From contig JAJZZC010000020.1 in the NCBI GenBank assembly GCA_021797775.1, positions 1 through 40,230 on the forward strand: 40,230 bases of DNA, written 5' to 3'. The notes beneath the pieces are model-generated. The model did not search any database. It saw only the letters and a list, made by a program, of their open reading frames with translations, and had not been told where the DNA came from. This DNA comes from Bacillota bacterium (GTDB lineage: Bacteria; Bacillota; Sulfobacillia; RBS10-35; JAJYVN01). A program made the translations under genes and the position numbers. Shown in pieces: positions 34,444 through 40,230 of the stretch. Each line of letters begins with the position of its first letter. Position 1 is the stretch's first letter.

Positions 34444-35813
34444 TGACGGACAGAGTGCAGGGAATGGAATGCGGCGTGCCGGCTGTTCGCTCCGTCGCTG
34501 GGGTGGCTGGTCGCACGGACGCCCAGCCCCTGCCCACGACGAGCGTGGCCCTGGGCGACGCGCCGCCGCCCGGCGGGGAGACGGCGCGGCCCGTGGCCGC
34601 GGCGCGGCATTTGATCGAGCACCTGCGGAGCGGGGTGCCGCTGCCACCGAGCGAGCCGCCGCTGACCGCCGGACGGTCGCGCCTGCTGGCCCGGGTCGGC
34701 GACCTCCTCGACGCGACCGCCGCCAAGGGCAGCCGAACACTGGCGCTGCAAGCCAACTATGGTGATGGCAAGACGCACGCCCTGCGCACGATCTGGCACC
34801 TGGCCAGCGCGCGGAACTTCGTGGTGAGTGCTGTTGTCCTTACCCGGGATACTCCCCTGGACCGGATGGACCGCGTCTATCCCAAGGTGATCGCCGACAC
34901 CTACGTCCCCGGTGCCGCTCAACCCGGCATCGAGCGGCTGGTGCGGGGACTCTATCCCGGCAGCGAGACTGCGCTGCGCGTGCTGCGCTTCGCCGAGGAC
35001 AACCTGCACCCCAAGCTCCATGCCGTTCTGCACAACCTGATCGACGGCAGCAGCACCGAGGCCATGGAGCCCCTGCTGCGGGATTTGGTGTATCTGGACA
35101 TGGGACTCGCCGAGGTGAAGCGCATCCACCGGAGCAACTTCGGCGGCACACTGAAGCTTGAGCGGTTCTCCGCGCAGCGGGAAGTGTACGACTACTTCCG
35201 GCTGGTGGACTTCCTGATCACCGCGGCGGGGTACGCCGGGTGGCTGATCCTCTTCGATGAGGCCGAACTCGTCGGCCGGCTCGGGCGCGGCGGCCGGGCG
35301 AAGGCCTACGCCAGCATCGGCCGGTTGGCTTCCGACGGTGCGGGGTGCGCGCATCTGGCGTCGGTCTTCGCTGTGGCGAGCAACTTCTACGACAGTGTCT
35401 TGGAACGCCGCCACGACGCGACGGCGGCCACCGCTTGGCTGGAGGCGCGCGGCGACGTCGAGGGCGCGGAGTTCTGCCGGCTCGGCATTGCCGCCCTGCA
35501 GGAGGCCGTGCTCCTCGAAGCCCTTACGCCCGCCAGTTGGCTGCAGTTGATGCAGGCCCTGTTGGCAGCGCACGAAACCGCGTACGGCTGGAGTTCCGGC
35601 CTCACCGCGGAGGCCTTTTGGCAGGAGATACAGCAGATCACCTCGGAGACGGACACCAAGCTGCGGACCCGGCTGCGGGTGGCTGTCCAGTGGCTCGACT
35701 TGCTGATGCAGCACGGGCGTGCGCCGCAAGTGCGCCTGCATCCCCCGGTCTATGAGGTGTCGCTGGAGCAGCCTTGGGCCAACGAGGCCGCGGCAGTCCG
35801 GGAGGAGGGGTAG
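34443..35813 (+). CDS. P-loop ATPase, BrxD-like (DUF2791), third of three
   Basis: A 456-aa ATPase. After a disordered N-terminus (about 50 residues), Walker A is NYGDGKTH (residues 105-112) and Walker B is WLILFDEAE (Asp-Glu at 272-273). Signature blocks are FVVSAVVLTRDTPLDRMDRV, then YPKVI, and the tail RTRLRVAVQWLDLLMQHG. The GDGKTH loop and FDEAE are typical of the BREX ATP-binding family. Unlike the second ATPase it keeps a full Walker B. It is the last gene of the cluster and is coupled to the previous gene (TGATG overlap). Confidence 0.82.
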   Translation: MTDRVQGMECGVPAVRSVAGVAGRTDAQPLPTTSVALGDAPPPGGETARPVAAARHLIEHLRSGVPLPPSEPPLTAGRSRLLARVGDLLDATAAKGSRTLALQANYGDGKTHALRTIWHLASARNFVVSAVVLTRDTPLDRMDRVYPKVIADTYVPGAAQPGIERLVRGLYPGSETALRVLRFAEDNLHPKLHAVLHNLIDGSSTEAMEPLLRDLVYLDMGLAEVKRIHRSNFGGTLKLERFSAQREVYDYFRLVDFLITAAGYAGWLILFDEAELVGRLGRGGRAKAYASIGRLASDGAGCAHLASVFAVASNFYDSVLERRHDATAATAWLEARGDVEGAEFCRLGIAALQEAVLLEALTPASWLQLMQALLAAHETAYGWSSGLTAEAFWQEIQQITSETDTKLRTRLRVAVQWLDLLMQHGRAPQVRLHPPVYEVSLEQPWANEAAAVREEG

Positions 35814-36070
35814 GGCGGGCAGGGGGCGTGGCTGCGGGTCGCGGTGCCACCCGCGCCTGCTGTCCCGTCGGACGCTCGGCGCCAAGCTGGGGCCTGCGCG
35901 CCGCCGACGCCAGTGCGTTGCGCACCAAGCGCCGGCCAAGTCAGACTCCCGCTGCGCACCCGGACTAGCAGACAGACTTCGAGCTCTGCCACAGTCGCCG
36001 CACGCGTCGCCGCGGTTTACCGCGTTTTCGTGCCGCGTGACGGCAGCCATGCCGGCATGGGGAACTCCCT
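35814..36070 (+). other. Gap after the ATPase/helicase cluster
   Basis: No gene seen. GCGGGT-9-ACCCGC near 35838 is a possible terminator stem. At 36013-36028 GCGGT-TT-ACCGC is followed by GTTTTC, a short hairpin with a T-rich tail. The box GTTTTCGTGCCGCGTG (36024-36039) matches one flanking the left-end structured repeat. Confidence 0.35.
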
Positions 36071-36136
36071 CGAAAGAGCCGCTGGGCCCACCACTACCGG
36101 TAGTGCGTGCGCCTGCAGCGACCTACTAGACGGCGG
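36071..36136 (-). repeat. Structured element, copy 2
   Basis: It has the same boxes as the copy at 1145-1208: ACTACCGGTAGT (36093-36104), ten bases, GCAGCGACCTACT (36115-36127), then GACGGCGG (36129-36136). Arm sequences differ but pairing is kept: on the minus strand GCTG and GGC pair with GCC and CAGC around the palindrome, followed by GGCTCTTTC. Conserved boxes with changed but compatible arms suggest a selected RNA or DNA structure. Confidence 0.6.
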
Positions 36137-36399
36137 CGTTGTTCGTGCCGGAAGGCGCCGACTCCGCCGGCATGGTGGGCTCTGGGGCAATCGCGGCGCT
36201 CAGCATGGCATGCGACAGCCCCCCGGGAGGACCCCGCCGTTTTTCGCGCGCCACACGGGAGGAACGGGGAGGGCGGCGGGGAACCCCGCGCCGATATTGT
36301 GGTGGGGCGCCGCCCCCTGAGCGATGCGCGCGCGCGTGGGGGTGCTCTGAGGGGCGCACGGCACCGGCGAAGGGGGTTCCGCCCTGGCGCCCGCGGCGG

Positions 36400-36464
36400 C
36401 GTCGGGGCCTGCCCCCGGCGCCGCCGCAGGCGTGCCTCTCCCACCACCACGCCCGTGGTGGTGG
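36400..36464. promoter_or_regulatory. Two strong palindromes before the oxidoreductase gene
   Basis: CCACCACCAC (36441-36450) and GTGGTGGTGG (36455-36464) form a perfect 10-bp stem with a GCCC loop, 64 bases before the gene. Just upstream GCGGCGGC and GCCGCCGC, with inner CGGGG/CCCCG, form another fold at about 36400-36428. They could be an operator for a dimeric repressor or mRNA hairpins. I see no clear -10/-35 pair. Confidence 0.4.
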
Positions 36465-36527
36465 CGCATCCAGCACATGCGTATAGAGGCCCAGTGCCAG
36501 CGGACGCGCGGGCGTGGGGGTGCCGGG

Positions 36528-37529
36528 ATGGGGTTGCGGGTGGGCGTCGTGGGTTGTGGCGGGGCCGGGTCCGAGCACGCGCGGGCATACCGTGGTCTCA
36601 CCGGGCGGGTGGAACTGGTCGGGGTCTGTGACGTCCAGCGCGAGCGTGCCGCCCGCCTGGCCGACGCCGTCGGCACGCGGGCGTATGCCGCGCTAGACGA
36701 CCTGCTGGCCACCGAGCGGCCCGACGTGGTGTCGGTGTGCACGGCCGAGTACGCCCATACAGAGCCGGTTCTGGCCGCCCTGGCCGCGGGCTGCCACGTC
36801 TTGTGCGAGAAACCGCTCGCCGCTACGGTCGACGACGCGCGCCGCATGGTGCGGGCCGCTGGCGTCGCCGGCAAGGTGCTGGGCGTGGATTACAACTACC
36901 GGCACATGCCGGCCTTCCGCGGCCTGCGCGAGGAACTCGCCCGTGGCACCCTGGGCGAGCCGGTCCTGGCCCAGGTGTCAGCCCACGCCTTCTGCTACCA
37001 CCACGCCCTGGACCTGGTGCGCTTCCTCTTCGGACCTGTGGCCGAGGTGGGCGCGTGGATAGATGACGTGCCGTCGCGCCGGGACTTCCCCTGGCACACC
37101 CCCGAGGAGTTCCTCTACGTGCCCTCCGTGTCCGTCACGGCTGTCTTCCGCACGCGCGCCGGCGCCACGGTGACCCTGGGCGCCAGCCGCCTGCGGGCTC
37201 TGGAAGATACGCTGCTGGATGTCGAGGTGGTGGGCAGCCGCGCGCGCCGGGCCCTGCGAGGGCTGCCTGTACAGGATACGCGCCCACGGGTGGTGGAGGC
37301 GTGGCCGCCGGATGCGGGCGCGTCCGCACGGATGGGGGCCTGGGTCGAAGGCCACCCGGCCTTTTCCCTCAGCGACGCCTTTGGCGCCTCGGTGGCCGCA
37401 TTCGTCGACGCGTTGCAGGCGGGGCAGGCCGTACCCACGGACGGTCACGACGGGTTGGCGGTCCTCCTGCTGGACCAGGCCGTGGTCCAGGCGCATCGCC
37501 TCGGCGGCTGGGTGCGCCTCGGCGCGTAG
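36528..37529 (+). CDS. Gfo/Idh/MocA-family oxidoreductase
   Basis: An NAD(P)-dependent sugar or cyclitol dehydrogenase of unknown substrate. The N-terminal Rossmann fold shows LRVGVVGCGGAGSEHARAY, then VELVGVCD. The family signature HVLCEKPLA with catalytic Lys is near residue 95, and the substrate-site region contains CYHHALDLVRFLFGPV (H-x3-D). The C-terminal sheet domain is complete, giving 333 aa. ATG 36528, after GGGGGTGCCGGG, is chosen over in-frame upstream starts because it places the first strand at the N-terminus. It pairs with the downstream isomerase gene in a probable sugar-acid or inositol pathway. Confidence 0.9.
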   Translation: MGLRVGVVGCGGAGSEHARAYRGLTGRVELVGVCDVQRERAARLADAVGTRAYAALDDLLATERPDVVSVCTAEYAHTEPVLAALAAGCHVLCEKPLAATVDDARRMVRAAGVAGKVLGVDYNYRHMPAFRGLREELARGTLGEPVLAQVSAHAFCYHHALDLVRFLFGPVAEVGAWIDDVPSRRDFPWHTPEEFLYVPSVSVTAVFRTRAGATVTLGASRLRALEDTLLDVEVVGSRARRALRGLPVQDTRPRVVEAWPPDAGASARMGAWVEGHPAFSLSDAFGASVAAFVDALQAGQAVPTDGHDGLAVLLLDQAVVQAHRLGGWVRLGA

Positions 37530-37559
37530 CGTGGTGCAGAGCGAAGGGGGTTTCGCGCC

Positions 37560-38396
37560 GTGCGAGCCGCCGGTTCCACTCTCACCTTCAGCCGCTCGCC
37601 CCTGCCCGAGGCCTTGGCCGGATTGGCGGCCCTCGGCTACACCACAGTGGAACTGGCCGCGCTGGAAGGGTGGGCGCACGTGGCGCCCTCACGCTTGGCC
37701 GCCGACTTCCCCGCCGAGGCAGCCGCGGTGCGGCGCGCCCTTGCCGTGGCGCCTCTACGCGTCACGGCACTCAACGCCGGACTCGGCGACGTGGACGGCG
37801 CGGAGGGGCTCCGGCGCGCGGCGGCGCTGTTCCGCCTGGCGGCGACGCTGGGCGCCCTGGTGGTGACGCTGCCGGCGGGGCCGTCCGGAGCGCCGCTGGA
37901 CGCCGCGGCCGGGCGCCTCCAGCCGCTGGTGGCGGAAGCCGCTCGGTACGGGGTCACGCTGTCCGTTGAAACGCACATTGGCGCGCTCACCGAGGACCCG
38001 GCTGCGGCCGTGGCCCTCTGCCGCCGCGTCCCCGGGCTGAAGCTGACCCTCGATCCCAGCCACTACTGGGCGGGGTTGCCCCAGGGACAGGGCTGGGAGG
38101 CCGTGCTGCCCTTCGTGGCGCATGTGCACCTGCGAGACGCCGGCCTCGGCGGCTGGGACGCGATCCAGGTGTGGCCAGGAAAAGGGGAGGTCGACTTCCG
38201 TCGGGTGGCGGCGGCCCTTCGCGCCGCTGGCTATCGCGGGGGATGCGCCGTCGAATACATCGACACGCTGCCGGTGGTGGGCGGGGGAACGGCCGCGGAA
38301 GCCGCGGCGGAGATGGCGAGGCAGGCGGAAGCATGGGGCCTGCCCAGCGCGGAGACGGCCGGAACGGGGGGATCCGACCTGCGGGGAGACAGGTAG
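37560..38396 (+). CDS. Sugar phosphate isomerase/epimerase, TIM barrel
   Basis: A 278-aa protein of the xylose-isomerase-like/AP endonuclease 2 TIM-barrel superfamily. Metal-site segments are visible: LGYTTVELAALEGWAHV near the N-terminus, VTLSVETHIGALTEDP (Glu ligand), LKLTLDPSHYW (Asp and His), FVAHVHLRDA (His), and GCAVEYIDTLP (Glu). It probably isomerises or epimerises a keto-sugar made or used by the oxidoreductase 30 bases upstream. GTG 37560 has AGGGGG upstream. Confidence 0.88.
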   Translation: MRAAGSTLTFSRSPLPEALAGLAALGYTTVELAALEGWAHVAPSRLAADFPAEAAAVRRALAVAPLRVTALNAGLGDVDGAEGLRRAAALFRLAATLGALVVTLPAGPSGAPLDAAAGRLQPLVAEAARYGVTLSVETHIGALTEDPAAAVALCRRVPGLKLTLDPSHYWAGLPQGQGWEAVLPFVAHVHLRDAGLGGWDAIQVWPGKGEVDFRRVAAALRAAGYRGGCAVEYIDTLPVVGGGTAAEAAAEMARQAEAWGLPSAETAGTGGSDLRGDR

Positions 38397-38417
38397 GGGG
38401 GCGCAGGGGAAACATGG

Positions 38418-38555
38418 GGCGCCGCGCAGCCAATCCTCCATTCGTGCCCGCAGGGCTGTCTGCCACACCCATCGATTCTGTTTCGCGGAGAGGAACATGG
38501 TGACCCGGCGGTGCCGCTTTCGCCGCCGTGGCGGGGGCTTCCGCTTCCGGCTCAA
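38418..38555 (-). pseudogene. Ribbon-helix-helix-like fragment, second copy
   Basis: From TTG 38555 the translation gives RHRRVTMFLSAKQNRWVWQT, then ALRARMEDWLRG. It matches the start of the frameshifted protein at 19245-19545 (RYRRVTVFVTPEQYRWARQ), then loses similarity near 38418. It is a truncated relative left on the minus strand. Confidence 0.5.
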
Positions 38556-38558
38556 GCC

Positions 38559-38584
38559 GCTGCTGGCCTATTGCGGCCAGCAGC
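38559..38584. other. Perfect 10-bp hairpin
   Basis: GCTGCTGGCC (38559-38568) pairs with GGCCAGCAGC (38575-38584) around TATTGC. It lies 71 bases before the winged-helix gene, in the small gap 38397-38654, and is of unknown role. Confidence 0.45.
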
Positions 38585-38654
38585 GGCCACGGCAGACACG
38601 GAGGCCAACATCATGGAGAATATGGCTTAATGCCGCTAGAAGGGCCTATGAGCC

Positions 38655-38933
38655 ATGCCGTCCGAGTACGCTGGGGTCGTGCGGTTGGCCCGAGAGAAGC
38701 CAGGGTGGATTCCGGTCATCCGTTCCGTGTACAAGGAGGCGGGACAGACGAAGGAGTTTGCCGGCGCGTGGGTTCTTAAGCGCCTGGGCGAGTGGGCACC
38801 CTCCCTCCGCACCCTGGCCGCCCGCGGCGTGCTCGAAAAGACCGAAACGGCGCGCGGCGGGCAACGGGCGTACTACGAAATGCCGGATCGCGCTGGAGTG
38901 GAACGCGCCCTCAAGGAACTCGGAGCCCTGTGA
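38655..38933 (+). CDS. Small winged-helix-like protein
   Basis: A 92-aa protein from ATG 38655 with AGAAGGG upstream. Helical N-terminus (LAREKPGWIPVIRSVYKEAG), then LRTLAARGVLEKTETARGGQ and RAYYEMPDRAGVERALKELG, the helix-wing-helix pattern of small winged-helix DNA-binding proteins. It is probably a transcription regulator. Its targets are unknown, and it may be tied to the neighbouring VapB-like gene 50 bases downstream. Confidence 0.7.
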   Translation: MPSEYAGVVRLAREKPGWIPVIRSVYKEAGQTKEFAGAWVLKRLGEWAPSLRTLAARGVLEKTETARGGQRAYYEMPDRAGVERALKELGAL

Positions 38934-38982
38934 TGTGGCACGGTGGCTTCAGCCAGAGGGAAAAGCCAGAGGGGAGCCCCAC

Positions 38983-39309
38983 GTGGCACGAGGACTGAGA
39001 CCCATCGACATCGGCAGCATGCCTGACCTGTTGCGTTTGGCGGAAGAGGTACGGCGGGCGGGAGAGCCGGCATCTGTTCGCCGGGAAGGCGAGGTCATTG
39101 CTGAGTTGCACCCAGTCGGGCGCCTGCGGCCTTCTCGCGCATCGATGCGAGTCGATTCGGCGGACAGCAGTGCTGTGGCGGTGCGCAAGGCGTTGGCTCG
39201 CTTTGCTGGCTCGTTGTCGGACGTTGTCGGAGGAGGAGGCGGATCGCCTGACGGCGCACATTTACGCGGCAAGGGATGCGGGCTCCCGGCCCGCCAACCG
39301 GCGCCCTGA
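38983..39309 (+). pseudogene. VapB-like antitoxin, probably frameshifted
   Basis: From GTG 38983 (GAGGGGAG upstream) the protein reads RPIDIGSMPDLLRLAEEVRR and GEVIAELHPV, the usual start of a VapB/prevent-host-death-type antitoxin. After about residue 80 the expected C-terminus (SEEEADRLTAHIYAARDAGS) is found only in another frame, so a one-base shift near 39220 is likely. The first frame still ends with TGA overlapping the VapC ATG (TGATG). Confidence 0.6.
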
Positions 39310-39404
39310 TGCGATACATCCTCGACGCCGACTGGATCATCGACGCCTTGGCTGGCCGCCGGGGCGTGGTGCAGGCGATCCACGACCTCGCCCCCCAGGG
39401 CATC
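39309..39404 (+). pseudogene. VapC-type PIN toxin, N-terminal fragment
   Basis: MRYILDADWIIDALAGRRG and VVQAIHDLAPQGIG is the first third of a VapC ribonuclease, with the first catalytic Asp in LDADW. The homology ends near 39404, where the DNA becomes the antisense of a NACHT-like gene, so the toxin is truncated by a rearrangement. The open frame beyond is noise. Confidence 0.65.
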
Positions 39405-40115
39405 GGGGGCAGCCGTCCGGCCGGCTCAGCTCGTCCACCAGGCTCGGCCGATTACCCTGGAGGTCCACCGGCGGCAGCAGGCACTCGATCTCCTTCCGCC
39501 GCAGGCGTGCGCCTGGCGGGACGCTCCAGGCGATCCCGGCCAGCAGGAGCCTCTTCGCACCCACGCGGCCCTCGGCGCGTTCCTCGTCGGCCCGTCCGCG
39601 CCGGTGCAGCAGGTCATCGACCAGGGCCGCCAGGATCCCGGCGCGCGTGGCGGGCAGCGCCCCGCCGCCAGCCGGCAGGCGAAGGTCAGGAACGGGGGAT
39701 GCGGACCAACTCGCGCAGTCCGGGCGCCTGCAGGCGCGCCAAGACCGTCCCGGCCAGCGCCGGCTCCTGCCGGAACCAGGCGTGCACGAACGTGCCCACA
39801 TGGGGCGGGTCCCAGCGGCGAGCCGGACCTCCGTCCGCCGCGTGCCGCCGCTCAGCGGCCAACTGCCGTAGCCTGTCTCCCGCGAGGTCAGCAGGACGCG
39901 GCCCCTGGCCTGCCGGCAGAGAAGTCGGGCAGCGCCCGCCGTAGCGCCGCGTGGTGCTCCTCCGCCCGCACCTCGTCCAGGGCGTCCAACAGCAGCATGG
40001 TGTGCTCGTCCGCCAGCCGCGCAACCAGCCACTCGAGGAATGGACCGGCAGGGTCTGCGCCCGCGAGGAGCCGGCGGAACGCCTCCTCCCCCCCTCCGGC
40101 AGCGAGGGTTCCCAA
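39405..40115 (-). pseudogene. NACHT-type STAND ATPase remnant, several frameshifts
   Basis: Minus-strand pieces in order: FLEWLVARLADEHTMLLLDA, then LDEV (NACHT Walker B), VLLTSRETGYGSWPLSGG (sensor strand), then PPFLTFACRLA and ALPATRAGILAALVDDLLHR (NACHT helical part). They fall in at least three frames. The Walker A part is missing upstream, and the 3' end is cut at about 39410 by the VapC junction. STAND/NACHT ATPases often serve in anti-phage defence or signalling; this one is dead. Confidence 0.6.
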
Positions 40116-40130
40116 CTGCTACCGTAAAGG

Positions 40131-40159
40131 TTGCCTTCTGTCCACTCTTGTGCTATAGT
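40131..40159 (+). promoter_or_regulatory. Strong promoter reading out of the window
   Basis: TTGCCT (40131-40136), a 17-base spacer, and TATAGT (40154-40159) preceded by TGC, an extended -10. The surrounding 110 bases are AT-richer than average. It would drive a gene to the right of the window. Confidence 0.65.
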
Positions 40160-40230
40160 ATCTCCAGTAGTCGGCGAAAACCAAGCCGGCCACCGCTGCT
40201 TGAAATACCTACGCTTTGGCGGCTGTGTCG

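Noticed and set aside
27433..35813. Calling the cluster a complete BREX system.
   Set aside because: No methyltransferase PglX, phosphatase PglZ, BrxA, BrxB or BrxL is present; only BrxD-like ATPases and a BrxHI-like helicase are.
1..40230. CRISPR arrays, tRNA, complete rRNA or prophage structural genes.
   Set aside because: No regularly spaced direct repeats, cloverleaf or rRNA body, or phage morphogenesis genes were seen on reading both strands; a covariance or tRNA scan was not possible.

Overview
The window comes from a high-GC bacterium, most likely a deep-branching, spore-former-like Bacillota (of the Symbiobacterium/Thermaerobacter/Limnochordia kind; this placement is inference). The evidence is the Bacillota-type order rpsB-tsf-pyrH-frr-uppS-cdsA-dxr-rseP-ispG-proS, a T-box leader before proS, a YtvI/AI-2E-like membrane protein inside the run, and many GTG/TTG starts with purine-rich ribosome binding sites.

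Layout. (1) 1-2.8 kb, minus strand: a ChlI/BchI-like AAA+ ATPase and an unrecognised gene cut by the window edge, with a structured repeat between them. (2) 2.8-18.1 kb, plus strand: housekeeping genes for translation (rpsB, tsf, frr, proS), UMP kinase, isoprenoid precursors (dxr, ispG), undecaprenyl and phospholipid precursors (uppS, cdsA), intramembrane proteolysis (rseP), signal peptidase and a family-2 glycosyltransferase, closed by an intrinsic terminator. (3) 18.15-27.4 kb: a gene graveyard. It holds pieces of ISAzo13- and IS701-like transposases, a VapC toxin, a ribbon-helix-helix-like protein, an MBL beta-CASP hydrolase, three methyltransferases, M1-like and S41 peptidases and a tyrosine recombinase. 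Among them sit intact genes: a HExxH protein, a GNAT acetyltransferase, a SEC-C protein and a low-GC two-gene PaREP1/HEPN-like module. (4) 27.4-35.8 kb: a compact plus-strand operon encoding a TerB-C-like protein, a BrxD-type (DUF2791) ATPase, a possible small Arg-rich protein, an Lhr/BrxHI-like superfamily 2 helicase, an unrecognised coiled-coil protein and two more BrxD-like P-loop ATPases. It has no PglX, PglZ or BrxL. (5) 35.8-38.4 kb: a second copy of the structured repeat, strong palindromes, then a Gfo/Idh/MocA oxidoreductase and a TIM-barrel sugar isomerase/epimerase. (6) 38.4-40.2 kb: a winged-helix protein, a damaged VapBC pair, a decayed NACHT-type ATPase and a promoter firing out of the window.

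The best candidate for an under-described system is region 4. Its overlapping genes imply co-translation. Three different P-loop ATPases with one Lhr-like helicase and a TerB-C domain suggest a DNA-processing machine, plausibly in defence or genome maintenance. I recall TerB domains being linked in comparative genomics to ATPases and helicases, so the association may not be new, but I know of no assigned mechanism for this gene set.
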